Shown: one piece after another, positions 37,103 through 46,882 of the stretch
Layout: every line of letters begins with the position of its first letter
Numbering within the stretch: the stretch's first letter is position 1
NCBI RefSeq assembly: GCF_025751435.1
Contig: NZ_JAOWKY010000002.1
Span: 248,001-312,000, forward strand
Direction: 5' to 3'
From: Albidovulum marisflavi
Lineage (GTDB): Bacteria > Pseudomonadota > Alphaproteobacteria > Rhodobacterales > Rhodobacteraceae
Length of the DNA stretch: 64,000 nt
The notes under the pieces: model-generated
Database searches by the model: none
What the model saw: the letters and a program-made list of their open reading frames with translations, nothing else
What the model was told of the DNA's origin: nothing
Made by a program: the position numbers and the translations under genes

Positions 37103-38398
37103 CTACCCGGTTCTGCGTGCCTGTTCCCGCGCCAGCATCAGGATGCGTTCGGCCGCAAGCTCGACACCCGACTGCGCCTGCATCCAGGCCGCGTTCGAGG
37201 CCAATCGATCCCGCATCGCGGCATCGTTCAACAACTCCTCGATGGCTCCGATCAAGGCATCCTCGGTCCAGTTCGCGCGCTCAAGGCGGCCTCCGGTGCC
37301 TGTTTCGACGGCCCGCACCGCGTTGTCATGGCCGTCCCAGCAATAGGGCATGATCAGCGATGGCACGCCGTGAAACAGCGCCTCACAGAAGCTGTTGTTG
37401 CCGCCGTGATGGATGAAGAGATCGGCCATCGCAACGACCGAAGGCTGCGGATACCAGCTGTCCAGATGCACATTGTCCGGCACCGCGCGGTATAGGCTGC
37501 GAAGCGCGCCGACATTGACCAGGAAACGCGCGGGGACCTTGGCGAAGGCGGCGATCATCCGCTCCATCAGCGCGACATCCATCGCGCCAAGACTGCCGAA
37601 CGAGACGTAGATCAGCGGCCCCTCTCCTTTGGGGAAATCCGGCATGTCGAACGGCCCCTCTTTCCGCACCGCGCCCTCGAGCATTACGAAACGATCGGGA
37701 TCAAGCGGACTGACACGTTCATGGCGCAGGATCGCTGGCGCCAACATCAGGTTGAGATACGGCGAAGGCTCAAGAAATTCCCCTTCCGGCAACGGGGCAA
37801 GGCCAGCCTCCAGGCGGAACCGGTTGTAGCGGCCCTGAACAGGACCCACGGACTTCATGTAGCGCGCCTTGAAGGCCGCCCAGCCGGCAGTGTCGTCAGA
37901 GGCGAGACCGGAACAATAGGGCGGCACCGCCTTGTCCGCGATTTCCGTTTCGGCACAGGATACCACCCGCACCCATGGGCAGCCCGCCCGCGCGACGGCC
38001 GGGAACATGACGACATTGTCCAGGACGACGGCGTCGGGGCGCATGCGCGCCAGCAGGGCCGCAAGCGGCGCTTCGGCACGGATCGCGGTGTCGACTATCG
38101 CCTCCCAAGTGGGCGCGACATAAGTCTCGATCTGGTCGATCGGGGAGAGATTGAAGTGCGGCAGGTGGCGGCGGATGAACTCTTGCCAGTAGTCCGCCGA
38201 GGGCTGCGCCCCGACCGCGGGCAGGTGGTGCTCCTGAAAACCGTAATCAGCGAATATGCCGGTGAACCCCGGATGGCAGATGAACACCGGCCGCGCGCCG
38301 CGTGCCCTGAGCGCCCGCGCGATGCCCACGCAGTTCAACGCGGCGCCGAAGCTCGCCTCGGGGAAGAAGGCGATGACGGGGGCGTCAGCCATCCCCAC
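37103..38398 (-). CDS. GT-B glycosyltransferase (UGT/MGT-like), paralog 1
   Basis: A 431-residue GT1-type glycosyltransferase, like macrolide and UDP-glucuronosyl transferases. The N-terminus has FFPEASFGAALNCVGIARAL; the C-terminal donor-binding motif is WYPQPSVVAMADLFIHHGGN followed by NSFCEALFHGVPSLIMPYCW and DGHDNA. It is clearly paralogous along its whole length to the protein at 43264-44541. The 5' end overlaps the GntR gene by 14 bases, so the two are one transcription unit. Start may be ATG 38392 (MADAPVIAFF). Donor and acceptor unknown. Confidence 0.85.
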   Translation of the reverse strand: MGMADAPVIAFFPEASFGAALNCVGIARALRARGARPVFICHPGFTGIFADYGFQEHHLPAVGAQPSADYWQEFIRRHLPHFNLSPIDQIETYVAPTWEAIVDTAIRAEAPLAALLARMRPDAVVLDNVVMFPAVARAGCPWVRVVSCAETEIADKAVPPYCSGLASDDTAGWAAFKARYMKSVGPVQGRYNRFRLEAGLAPLPEGEFLEPSPYLNLMLAPAILRHERVSPLDPDRFVMLEGAVRKEGPFDMPDFPKGEGPLIYVSFGSLGAMDVALMERMIAAFAKVPARFLVNVGALRSLYRAVPDNVHLDSWYPQPSVVAMADLFIHHGGNNSFCEALFHGVPSLIMPYCWDGHDNAVRAVETGTGGRLERANWTEDALIGAIEELLNDAAMRDRLASNAAWMQAQSGVELAAERILMLAREQARRTG

Positions 38399-39347
38399 CG
38401 CCCCGGAAGGTCAGCCCGAACAGCGGGGGCGCGCCACGGTTCGCGGCCTGCGGCCGCTGGCTGCGCGAGAGACGCAGGTGAACCCGCAAGAGATCGGCCG
38501 CCACGTCAAAGCGCCCCGCCTCGAGTTGATCCAATATGCTTAGATGCTCTTGCATCGCCTGCCTGAGCCGCACCACGTTCGCGCGGGCGGTTGCGCCCGG
38601 AAGCTCTCGCAGGCGCAGGTGCTGCGTCAGCGCCTCGGCCACGAAACGGTTGGCGGCTCCACGCGCGATCAGCCCGTGAAACTCGGCATCAAGCGCCTGA
38701 AAGCCGCGCGGGTCGAGCCGGTCGTCAGGCTCAGCCAGGAACGCGACCATCGCCCGGCGCAGGGCGGCGGCGCGGTCCGGGTCCAGCTTGAAGCCGGGGG
38801 CGGAAAGCGCCTCGGGTTCAAGCATCAGGCGGAATTCAAAGCTGTCGGCCTGCGATTCGGGCGCGTCGGGAAGCGGCGCGAAGACCCAAGACTGTCCCGG
38901 TGCGCGGCTCAGAAGCCCATCTTCGGCGAGCCGCGCCACGGCCTTGGCCACAGCTGAACGCGCCGCGCCGTAGCGGCGGATCAACCCTCCGACCGTGACC
39001 GTTTCGTCCAGCCGGCGCGCCGCGCGGTCACGCAGGATGCGCCCCGCCAGTTCCGTTTCAACCGCATTCGGCAGTTGGCCCGCCAACACCGAGGCGGGCG
39101 AGAAATCCGACGCAAGCCGATAGCCGGTTGACGTCTCATGCCGCGCAAGCCCTTGATCCACCAACAGATCCAGCGCCGCGCGCACAGGCGTGCGCGACAC
39201 GTTGCAGGCGCTGGCCAGCACTTGCTCGGGCAGATGCGCACCGGGCCCCAGCCCACGTGAGCGGACGTGTTCAAGGATCTGTTGCGCAAGCTCAAGATGG
39301 CTGGCGCGGGGCTTGGTCTTGCGGTCCGGGCTGGCGGATCTGTCCAT
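38385..39347 (-). CDS. GntR-family regulator with FCD domain
   Basis: A 320-residue regulator with an N-terminal GntR winged helix (about residues 18-80: ILEHVRSRGLGPGAHLPEQV, VSRTPVRAALDLLVDQGLAR), a second winged-helix-like segment (about 105-150: GAARSAVAKAVARLAEDGLL), and a C-terminal FCD ligand domain of helices (about 175-300). It is divergent from the polyamine-type transporter operon at 39518 and probably controls both directions. Confidence 0.88.
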   Translation of the reverse strand: MDRSASPDRKTKPRASHLELAQQILEHVRSRGLGPGAHLPEQVLASACNVSRTPVRAALDLLVDQGLARHETSTGYRLASDFSPASVLAGQLPNAVETELAGRILRDRAARRLDETVTVGGLIRRYGAARSAVAKAVARLAEDGLLSRAPGQSWVFAPLPDAPESQADSFEFRLMLEPEALSAPGFKLDPDRAAALRRAMVAFLAEPDDRLDPRGFQALDAEFHGLIARGAANRFVAEALTQHLRLRELPGATARANVVRLRQAMQEHLSILDQLEAGRFDVAADLLRVHLRLSRSQRPQAANRGAPPLFGLTFRGGGDG

Positions 39348-39396
39348 TTCGCTCCTGCACCGTCACGGTTGCCGTTGTCGCGCGGCAAGGTTTCTG

Positions 39397-39424
39397 TTGA
39401 CGTATTTTTTCGCGCAATAATACT
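39397..39424 (+). promoter_or_regulatory. candidate sigma70 promoter of the transport operon
   Basis: TTGACG (39397-39402) and AATACT (39419-39424) with a 16-base spacer, about 95 bases upstream of ATG 39518, in an AT-rich divergent region next to the GntR gene. Confidence 0.45.
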
Positions 39425-39517
39425 CTTTGGTCAAGAAACGCGCCGCTTCATTTAGAAATGACGGGCGGAATAAAGGAAAAAAGACCAACTCAAAAGTCCA
39501 GCCAGAGAGGAACAGCC

Positions 39518-40567
39518 ATGACCCGACCCTTCTTGCCCTTGCGGACATTGATCGCCGGCGCCGCGCTTTCGCTGCCCGCCGCCCCCGCGCTGGCCGATCT
39601 CGTGATTTCGAACTGGGACGGGTACATGGCGCCGGACGCAGTCGCGAACTTCAGCGCAGAGACCGGAGAGCCGGCCGAGATGGTCGTGCACGCCACCAAC
39701 GAAGAGATCATGGGCAAGATCATCGCCTCGGGCGGTGAAGGGTTCGACGTCGCCTTCGTGTCATCTCCGTTCGCGGAAGTGCTGAACAACCTTGGCCTGC
39801 TGGAACCGATCGACGCCGACAAGGTGCCGAACCTCGCCAACCTCTACCCCGAGGCCGCGAACCTGTCGCACGATCCCGGCAATGGTTTTTCCGTGCCCTA
39901 TGCATGGGGCACGACTGGGCTTTGCTATCGCTCGGACCTCGTGTCGCCCGAGCCTGCGTCCTGGAACGACCTCTTGCACCCGGCCGAGGCGCAGGCGGGC
40001 AAGGTCACGCTTCTGGGAACCGACCGCTGGCTTCTGGCAGCCGGCTTCCTGGCGCATGGCTATTCGGTGAACGAAACCGACCAGGCGAAACTTGATGAGG
40101 TGACGGCCGACCTGATCGCGGCGAAGAAGACCATGCTCGCCTTCGACGACACCACCTTCTATTCGAAACTGGTGTCGGGGGAGGCGACACTGGTTCATGC
40201 CTGGGACGGATGGTGCAACTACGGTATCGCCGAAAACCCCGACATCAAGTTCGTCGTACCGTCCGAAGGATCCGATCTGTGGGTCGATACGATGGTGGTG
40301 CTGAAGGCGTCCGACAACAAGGATGGCGCGTTCAAGTTCATCAACTACATCCTTGACGCAGCAAATCATCGCTGGGCGGCCGAGAACATCCTTTACAAGG
40401 TGCCGAACCAGGCCGCGATGGACGGGCTGTCGCCGGACCTGATCGCGCAATTCCCCAACATGGGAATGACACCGGCCGATCTGCTGAAGCTTGAGCAGCT
40501 TCGCGACGTCGGCGACGCCACACGCGCCTATGCCAAGGCGGTTTCCGCCATCAAGGCCGCGAACTGA
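39518..40567 (+). CDS. polyamine-type ABC transporter, periplasmic binding protein (PotD-like)
   Basis: A 349-residue solute-binding protein from ATG 39518 (ribosome site AGAGAGG), with a signal peptide ending near PALA and mature start DLVISNWDGYMAPDAVANFS, typical of the PotD/PotF family of spermidine/putrescine receptors. WDGYM and the WADTM-like LWVDTMVVLKAS segment line the binding site in relatives. The frame upstream of 39518 is not used. First gene of a transporter operon; the actual ligand may be another cationic amine. Confidence 0.9.
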   Translation: MTRPFLPLRTLIAGAALSLPAAPALADLVISNWDGYMAPDAVANFSAETGEPAEMVVHATNEEIMGKIIASGGEGFDVAFVSSPFAEVLNNLGLLEPIDADKVPNLANLYPEAANLSHDPGNGFSVPYAWGTTGLCYRSDLVSPEPASWNDLLHPAEAQAGKVTLLGTDRWLLAAGFLAHGYSVNETDQAKLDEVTADLIAAKKTMLAFDDTTFYSKLVSGEATLVHAWDGWCNYGIAENPDIKFVVPSEGSDLWVDTMVVLKASDNKDGAFKFINYILDAANHRWAAENILYKVPNQAAMDGLSPDLIAQFPNMGMTPADLLKLEQLRDVGDATRAYAKAVSAIKAAN

Positions 40568-40572
40568 GCACT

Positions 40573-41481
40573 GTGGCGGGCCTACTGGCCCGCCCTTTCA
40601 CCCGGAATCCGCTCGTGAACGCATCCAATGCCCGCTCGACCGCGCTGATGGCTCCGGCTCTGGCCTGGCTGACCGCGCTGATGGTCATTCCCTGCGGGCT
40701 GATCCTTGCCTTGGGGTTCTTCCGGCGCGGGATCTACGGAGGGATCGAATACAGCTTCACCCTTGAAAATTTCGCGCTTCTTCTTGACCCGCTCTACGCG
40801 GGCATCTTCCTGACCTCGGCCAGGATCGCGGGTACGGCGACACTGATCGCGGTCGTCATCGGATATGCCGCCGCCTACGCCATTGCCGCCGCTCCCCGTC
40901 ACCGCCAGCCGCTTCTCTTGTTCCTGGCCGTCCTGCCCTTCTGGTCGAACTACCTGATCCGCACCTATGCCTGGATCGTTCTTCTGAACCGCGAAGGACT
41001 GATCACCCAGTTTCTGCGAATGATGGGATACGAGGGGGAGCCGCCCTCGCTTCTTTACACCGAGGGCGCGGTGATAGTGGGGCTGGTCTACAACTACCTG
41101 CCCTTTGTCATCCTCGCCTGCTATGCGCCCCTTTCCCGGCTGAACCCGGAACTGGCCGAGGCGTCGCGCGATCTGGGCGCCAGCGCCTTTACCACCTTCC
41201 GCCGCGTGATCCTGCCGATGACCCTGCACGGGATAGCCGCCGGCGCGGTGTTCGTCTTTGTCCTTTCCATCGGGAACTTCATCACGCCGGCACTCCTGGG
41301 AGGCGGACGGTTCCAGATGATCGGCAACCTGATCTACGCCCAGTTCCTCACGGCGAACGACTGGCCCTTTGGCGCGGCGCTGTCGATGGCGCTGATCGCG
41401 ATCATGCTGGGGCTGCTCACGCTGCAGGCGATGGCCGCGGAAAAGGGCGCGGGTGAAAGGCGGGAGGTTCTGGATGGCTGA
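40573..41481 (+). CDS. polyamine-type ABC transporter permease (PotB-like)
   Basis: A 302-residue inner-membrane protein with about six transmembrane helices and the EAA contact loop LAEASRDLGASAFTTFRRVI. The GTG at 40573 is the listed start; GTG 40615 (MNASNARSTALMAP) is plausible and neither has a strong ribosome site. The 3' end overlaps the next permease by eight bases. Confidence 0.88.
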   Translation: MAGLLARPFTRNPLVNASNARSTALMAPALAWLTALMVIPCGLILALGFFRRGIYGGIEYSFTLENFALLLDPLYAGIFLTSARIAGTATLIAVVIGYAAAYAIAAAPRHRQPLLLFLAVLPFWSNYLIRTYAWIVLLNREGLITQFLRMMGYEGEPPSLLYTEGAVIVGLVYNYLPFVILACYAPLSRLNPELAEASRDLGASAFTTFRRVILPMTLHGIAAGAVFVFVLSIGNFITPALLGGGRFQMIGNLIYAQFLTANDWPFGAALSMALIAIMLGLLTLQAMAAEKGAGERREVLDG

Positions 41482-42268
41482 ACGCCCCCTCGCCACCCGG
41501 CGCAGCTTGGCGGCACTTCTGGCCGCCGTCTTCGCCTTCCTCTACATACCGATAGGCGTTCTTGTCGCGCTGTCTTTCAATGAAGGCGGGCTTCCCACCG
41601 CCTGGACCGGCTTTTCGGTCAAGTGGTACGGCGCCTTGCTGTCCAATGGCGACATCCTTTCGGCGGCGGGCAACACGCTGATCGTCGGCGCGGTCTCGAC
41701 CCTGATCGCGACGGTCCTGGGCACGCTGCTGGCGCTTGGCATAGAAACCCGCCGCCGAAAGGGCCGCGCGCTTGAGGCGCTGGTCTTCGCCCCCATGATC
41801 ATCCCCGACATCGTGCTGGCCATCGCGCTGCTGTCCTTCTTTTCTCTGCTCAAGCTGCCGATGGGGCTGCACACCATCATTGTCAGCCACGTCGTCTTCA
41901 ACCTTGCCTTCGTCTCGGCCGTGGTGCGCGCACGCCTGAAGACCTTTGACTGGTCGGTGGCCGAGGCATCGCTGGATCTTGGTGCCTCGGCGTTCACGAC
42001 GTTCCGCCGGGTGACGCTGCCGCTGATCCTGCCCGCCGTCGTCGCGGGCGCCCTGCTGGCCTTCACGCTTTCGATCGACGAATTCATCATCGCCTTCTTC
42101 ACCGCCGGCGCGGGCCGATCATCGGTCACGCTGCCGATGCAGATCTTCGCCATGATCCGCTTTGGCGTCACACCAGAGATCAATGCGCTGGCGACGCTGG
42201 TGATGATCGTGTCGGTCACCGCGCTGACGCTTTCCCAACGGCTCAACAAGGGGGTGATCGCGCCGTGA
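41474..42268 (+). CDS. polyamine-type ABC transporter permease (PotC-like)
   Basis: A 264-residue permease with six predicted membrane spans and EAA loop VAEASLDLGASAFTTFRRVT. ATG 41474 follows GGGAGG by seven bases and is preferred to an in-frame GTG at 41453. It overlaps the ATPase gene by four bases (GTGA). Confidence 0.9.
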   Translation: MAERPLATRRSLAALLAAVFAFLYIPIGVLVALSFNEGGLPTAWTGFSVKWYGALLSNGDILSAAGNTLIVGAVSTLIATVLGTLLALGIETRRRKGRALEALVFAPMIIPDIVLAIALLSFFSLLKLPMGLHTIIVSHVVFNLAFVSAVVRARLKTFDWSVAEASLDLGASAFTTFRRVTLPLILPAVVAGALLAFTLSIDEFIIAFFTAGAGRSSVTLPMQIFAMIRFGVTPEINALATLVMIVSVTALTLSQRLNKGVIAP

Positions 42269-43248
42269 CGACGCTTCTATCCATCGACGGCGTGACCAAG
42301 CGGTTTGGCCGCGTGACGGCGGTGGACCGGCTTTCGCTGGACATCCGGGAGAACGAGTTCTTTGCTCTGCTCGGCGCTTCGGGGTCAGGCAAGACCACGC
42401 TTCTGCGCATGCTCGCGGGTTTCGAGACGCCCGAGGAAGGCGCGATCTGCCTGGACGGCGCCGACATTGCTCATGTGCCACCGAACCGCCGGCCCGTAAA
42501 CCTGATGTTCCAGTCCTACGCGCTGTTCCCGCACATGACGGTCGAGGGCAACATCGCCTACGGACTTGAAATGGAGCGCCTACCAAGGGCCGAGATCGCC
42601 ACCCGCGTCGGCGAGATCATGGAGATCACCGAGCTTTCCCAAATGGCGCGGCGCAAGCCCGACCAGCTGTCAGGCGGACAAAGGCAGCGCGTCGCACTGG
42701 CGCGCGCACTGGTCAAACGACCCCGGCTGCTGCTTCTGGACGAACCGCTGGGTGCGCTCGACAAGAAACTGCGGGCCGCGATGCAGCTGGAACTGAAGCG
42801 GTTGCAGGACGAGGTGGGCATAACCTTCATCGTCGTCACCCACGATCAGGAAGAGGCGCTGGTCATGGCCGACCGCATCGCAATCCTCAAGGACGGACGG
42901 CTGTTGCAGGTGGGAACCCCGCACGAGGTTTATGAAGCTCCTGCAAGCCGTTATGCCGCAGACTTCATCGGAGTTATGAACTTCATCAACAGCGCGGGGC
43001 GGACCATTGCGATCCGCCCCGAGCGCATCCGCCTTTTTCCCGATACCGCCGACCGCACCGTCGAGGGCCGGGTCACAGCGCGGGCATATCACGGGTTGGA
43101 CCTAATGCTGCATGTCGCGACCGGGCTTTCTCCCACGCCTCTTGTCGTGCGCCTGACAGCCGAGGCCGCGGATCGCCGACCGGTGGCCCAGGGCGACACC
43201 GTCACGCTCGGCTGGAACGATGCCGACACACGAACCTTCACCGATTAG
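42265..43248 (+). CDS. polyamine-type ABC transporter ATPase (PotA-like)
   Basis: A 327-residue ATPase with Walker A GASGSGKTTLLRML, signature LSGGQRQRVALARAL, Walker B LLLLDEPLGALD and a C-terminal TOBE domain (about 245-325) that may sense substrate. It begins with GTG 42265, coupled to the permease stop. It completes a PotABCD-type importer whose gene order is binding protein, permease, permease, ATPase. Confidence 0.92.
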   Translation: MTTLLSIDGVTKRFGRVTAVDRLSLDIRENEFFALLGASGSGKTTLLRMLAGFETPEEGAICLDGADIAHVPPNRRPVNLMFQSYALFPHMTVEGNIAYGLEMERLPRAEIATRVGEIMEITELSQMARRKPDQLSGGQRQRVALARALVKRPRLLLLDEPLGALDKKLRAAMQLELKRLQDEVGITFIVVTHDQEEALVMADRIAILKDGRLLQVGTPHEVYEAPASRYAADFIGVMNFINSAGRTIAIRPERIRLFPDTADRTVEGRVTARAYHGLDLMLHVATGLSPTPLVVRLTAEAADRRPVAQGDTVTLGWNDADTRTFTD

Positions 43249-43263
43249 ACCAAGGAGACAAAC

Positions 43264-44541
43264 ATGGCCCAGAAGACCTTTGCCTTCTTTCCCGAAGCGG
43301 CATTCGGCCCCGCGCTCAACTCCGTCGGCATCGCCCAGGCGGTCGAGGCGTTGGGCCACAAGGCGGTGTTCCTCTCGGATCCCGGCTTTGTCGAAGTGTA
43401 TCAGGGCTACGGGTTCGAGGCGCATCCGGTGGCGCTGTCAGAACCGATGCCGCCCGAGCAGATGGCCAAGTTCTGGGAGGACTTCATCAACGGCCACATC
43501 CCGAACTTCAGAAAGTCCCCGATCGACCAGATCGACAACTATGTGAAAGACTGCTGGGAAGCGATCGTCGACAGCGCAAAATGGGCGCAGAAGGATCTGC
43601 CGGGTGTGCTTGCCAAGGTGAAGCCCGACGTCATTGCGGTTGACAACGTCATCCTGTTCCCGGCGATCAAGCAATACGGCGTGCCGTGGGTCCGCGTCAT
43701 CTCGTGTTCTGAAAACGAGATCGAGGACGAGGGCATCCCGCCCCACCTGTCGGGCTGCGGCGAAAAGGACTTTGCCTGCCACAAGGCCTTCCGCGACCGG
43801 TTCAACGAAGTGATCAAGCCGATCCACGACGACTTCAACGCCTTCCTTGGCGAGTGCGGCGAAGACGCCTACCCCATCGGCCAGTTCTTCGAAGCCTCGC
43901 CCGATCTGAACCTGCTGCTTTATCCGGAACCGGTGAAGTTCCACCGCAAGGAACCGCTGGACCCCTCCCGCTTTCAGTACCTCGAAGGCTGCGTGCGCAA
44001 GGAAGAGCCCTATACTGTGCCGACCTTCGCCAGGAACAATGACGGCCCGCTGATCTATGTCTCCTTCGGATCACTCGGCGCCGGCGACACCGAGCTTCTG
44101 AAGCGGATCATTGCGACCATCGGGAGATCGCGCTTCCGGGCTCTGGTAAACATTGGAGATTATGAAAGTGAATACAGTGATCTGCCAGAAAATGTTAAAG
44201 TTGCAGGCTGGTTCCCGCAACCCTCGGTCATCCCGCAGGTTGACGCGGTGATCCACCACGGCGGCAACAACTCGTTCACCGAGTGCCTGTACTTCGGCAA
44301 GCCCGCGATCATCATGCCCTACGTCTGGGACGGGCATGACAACGCGACGCGCGTGCAGGAAACGGGCCACGGCTTCAAGATGCCGCGCTACGACTGGACC
44401 GAGGCGGAGCTTCTGGCAAAGCTGGAAACCTGCATCTCCGACCCGGCGATGGGGGCGAAGCTTGCGGCGACCTCTGCACACATGCAGGCGCAAAGCGGGC
44501 CGGCAAAGGCAGCGAAGCTTCTGGAAGGGCTGCTCAAATGA
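43264..44541 (+). CDS. GT-B glycosyltransferase (UGT/MGT-like), paralog 2
   Basis: A 425-residue glycosyltransferase paralogous to the one at 37103-38398 (shared FFPEAAFGPALNSVGIAQAV, SPIDQIDNYVKDCWEAIVDS, and donor-site WFPQPSVIPQVDAVIHHGGN). It follows the transporter ATPase by 15 bases with AAGGAG before the ATG and overlaps the cupin gene by four bases, so it is an operon member. It may glycosylate the imported compound or a product; the reaction is not known. Possible UDP-sugar donor by family. Confidence 0.85.
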   Translation: MAQKTFAFFPEAAFGPALNSVGIAQAVEALGHKAVFLSDPGFVEVYQGYGFEAHPVALSEPMPPEQMAKFWEDFINGHIPNFRKSPIDQIDNYVKDCWEAIVDSAKWAQKDLPGVLAKVKPDVIAVDNVILFPAIKQYGVPWVRVISCSENEIEDEGIPPHLSGCGEKDFACHKAFRDRFNEVIKPIHDDFNAFLGECGEDAYPIGQFFEASPDLNLLLYPEPVKFHRKEPLDPSRFQYLEGCVRKEEPYTVPTFARNNDGPLIYVSFGSLGAGDTELLKRIIATIGRSRFRALVNIGDYESEYSDLPENVKVAGWFPQPSVIPQVDAVIHHGGNNSFTECLYFGKPAIIMPYVWDGHDNATRVQETGHGFKMPRYDWTEAELLAKLETCISDPAMGAKLAATSAHMQAQSGPAKAAKLLEGLLK

Positions 44542-45254
44542 CATCCTCCGCCCCCCATCTTTCCGCCGCCTCGACCCGCACCGATCTGATCGACTGGGGC
44601 CCGCAACCGGACGCCATCGAGGGCGCATCGCACTCGACCGGGCGGCTGGTTCACAAGGGACCGGACAATCGCCCCGAAATCGGCATCTGGGTCTGTACGC
44701 CCGGACGCTGGCGGCTGAAGGTGCCACGGGACGAATTCTGCTACTTCGTCACAGGCCGCGCCACGAGCGTCAGCGACACGGGTGAGGTCGTCGAGGTCGG
44801 ACCGGGCACCGCCGTGATGTACCCCGGCGGCTGGAGCGGCGAGTGCACGGTGCACGAGACGATCCGAAACAGCTACATGCTGACCGCGGACGAGCCGGTT
44901 AAGGCCGCTGAAGGGGCATCGCTTCTTCAGGACCCGCTTGGCCAGACCGATCTGGTGGACTGGGGCGTGATCCCGACCATGCTGGAAGGGGAAAGCCGCA
45001 CCTCGGGCCGCGTGATCCACAAGGGGACGAATGGCGAGAGCGAGTGCGGCCTTTGGGTCTGCACGCCCGGAAAGTGGGTCTGCCATGTCACGCGCGACGA
45101 ATTCTGCCACTTCCTCGAGGGGCGCTGCACCTACGTTCACGAAAGCGGGGAAGTGATTGAAATCACGCCGGATACCGCCGCCTTCTTTCCGAGAGACTGG
45201 ATCGGCGTCTGCACCGTCCACGAGACGATCAAGAAAGTCTACATGATCCGCTGA
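44538..45254 (+). CDS. duplicated cupin-domain protein (DUF861-like)
   Basis: A 238-residue protein made of two tandem cupins of about 105 residues each: both begin TDLI/VDWG, contain IWVCTPGRWRLKVPRDEFCY or LWVCTPGKWVCHVTRDEFCH, and end with CTVHETI. The sequence is the EutQ/ureidoglycine-aminohydrolase-like cupin_3 type. Metal-binding His residues are few (the first copy has DEFCYF, the second DEFCHF), so only the second may retain a metal site. Overlaps the glycosyltransferase stop (ATGA). Confidence 0.82.
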   Translation: MTSSAPHLSAASTRTDLIDWGPQPDAIEGASHSTGRLVHKGPDNRPEIGIWVCTPGRWRLKVPRDEFCYFVTGRATSVSDTGEVVEVGPGTAVMYPGGWSGECTVHETIRNSYMLTADEPVKAAEGASLLQDPLGQTDLVDWGVIPTMLEGESRTSGRVIHKGTNGESECGLWVCTPGKWVCHVTRDEFCHFLEGRCTYVHESGEVIEITPDTAAFFPRDWIGVCTVHETIKKVYMIR

Positions 45255-45260
45255 GGCCCG

Positions 45261-46769
45261 ATGACCTTCGATCCCGCCACGCCCACCTTTTTTCTTGCAC
45301 CCGGATACCGGCCGCTTTCTGGCATGTCCTCGCCGGTCATCGACCCTGCCACGATGGATGAGGTCGGCCGCATCGCCGAGACGACCGAAGAAGAGGCCGT
45401 CACTGTCCTGCGCGCCGTGAACGCCGCGCAGGCTGGATGGAAGCGGCTGGACGCCAAGTCGCGGGCAAGGGCGCTGCATGACCTCGCGAACCGGATCGAG
45501 GCGGCGGACCACCGCCCCGCCGCGATCCTGATGAGCCGGGAAATGGGCAAGCCCTACCCCGAGGCGATCGGAGAGATCGCGAACTGTGCCCCGATCTTCC
45601 GCTACTACGCCGAAATGGCGCGGGATGAGGCAGGCAAGGTCGCGGGCACGACGCAGGAAGGATCGTTCCAATATGCGCGCTACGAACCCTACGGCGTGTC
45701 TGTCCACATCATGCCATTCAATTTCCCGATCCTGCTGATGTGCTGGACGGTCGCCGCGTCTCTGGCGGCAGGGAACGGCTGCGTGGTCAAGCCTGCCCCG
45801 GCGACAACTCTTTCGACACTGGAGTTCATGAAGCATTTCAGCGGCCTGCCGGCGGATCTTGTCGCTTGCCTGCCGGGTGGGGCCGACGTGGCGGCAGGGC
45901 TGATCGCCTCTCCCATGACCCATGCCGTCGCCTTTACCGGGTCGGTCGCGGCGGGACGCGCGGTGGGGTCCGCGGCGGCTGCGGCCATGAAGCCCGCCGT
46001 GATCGAAGCCGGCGGCAGCGATCCCCTGATCGTCTGCGAAAGCGCCCCGCTTGACGTCGCGGCGGCAGGCGCCGTCACCGCGGCGTTCCACCTGTCGGGA
46101 CAGGTCTGCACCTCGGCCGAGCGCTTCTATGTTGTGGATGCGATCCATGACGCCTTCATCGCCGCGTTCGCGCGCCATACCCGCAAGTTGCGAATCGGAA
46201 ATGGGCTGGAACGGTCGGAAATCGGTCCGCTGGTCAGCGAGGCCGCCCGCGCCAAGGTCATCCGTCTTGTCGATGACGCCCGCGCGCGGGGCGCGACGGT
46301 GGTGACGGGCGGACGCATCCCACCGGACCTGCTCAAGGGATGGTTCTACGAACCAACCATCCTGACCGGGTGTTCCGAGGATATGGAGATCCTGCAGACA
46401 GAGTGCTTCGGGCCGGTCGCCTCGGTCGTGCGGGTCAGGGATTTCGACGAGGCGATCGAGCGTGCGAACGCGTCACCCTTCGGATTGGGGGCATCGGTCT
46501 TCACCACCCGGCTTGACGAGGCGATGGAAGCGGCGGACCGGCTGGAGGCCGGGATGGTCTGGGTCAACAACCCCCTGATCGACAACGACGCCCTGCCCTT
46601 CGGTGGCTGGAAGGCGTCCGGCCTGGGACGTGAGCTGGGTCGACAAGGGCTGGATGCCTTCCGGCGCTCGAAGATGGTGATCATGGATCACAGGCCGCAG
46701 GTGCAGGACTGGTGGTATCCCTACCCCGAAGACTGGTTCCTGGACGCAGGCGGCCGCAAGACGGAGTGA
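45261..46769 (+). CDS. NAD(P)-dependent aldehyde dehydrogenase
   Basis: A 502-residue class I/II ALDH that oxidises an aldehyde to an acid. Catalytic Cys lies in HLSGQVCTSAERFYV, the general base Glu in VIEAGGSDPLIV, and the cofactor region is VAFTGSVAAGRAVGSAA. The sequence resembles succinate-semialdehyde and aminoaldehyde dehydrogenases such as those in polyamine breakdown, but the substrate cannot be fixed. It follows the cupin gene by six bases. Confidence 0.9.
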   Translation: MTFDPATPTFFLAPGYRPLSGMSSPVIDPATMDEVGRIAETTEEEAVTVLRAVNAAQAGWKRLDAKSRARALHDLANRIEAADHRPAAILMSREMGKPYPEAIGEIANCAPIFRYYAEMARDEAGKVAGTTQEGSFQYARYEPYGVSVHIMPFNFPILLMCWTVAASLAAGNGCVVKPAPATTLSTLEFMKHFSGLPADLVACLPGGADVAAGLIASPMTHAVAFTGSVAAGRAVGSAAAAAMKPAVIEAGGSDPLIVCESAPLDVAAAGAVTAAFHLSGQVCTSAERFYVVDAIHDAFIAAFARHTRKLRIGNGLERSEIGPLVSEAARAKVIRLVDDARARGATVVTGGRIPPDLLKGWFYEPTILTGCSEDMEILQTECFGPVASVVRVRDFDEAIERANASPFGLGASVFTTRLDEAMEAADRLEAGMVWVNNPLIDNDALPFGGWKASGLGRELGRQGLDAFRRSKMVIMDHRPQVQDWWYPYPEDWFLDAGGRKTE

Positions 46770-46882
46770 ACAAATCCTGAAGCTTTGGCCGAGGGTGGTT
46801 CACGACCTATGCTGGCCGGGTCGCAAAGGCACTTGCCCGAATCGACCGGCCTTGACCAAATAGTAAAAAATTACCAGCGGGG

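Noticed and set aside
44388-46178. 596-codon open frame on the minus strand
   Set aside because: Shadow of the cupin and aldehyde dehydrogenase genes, which have clear family motifs.
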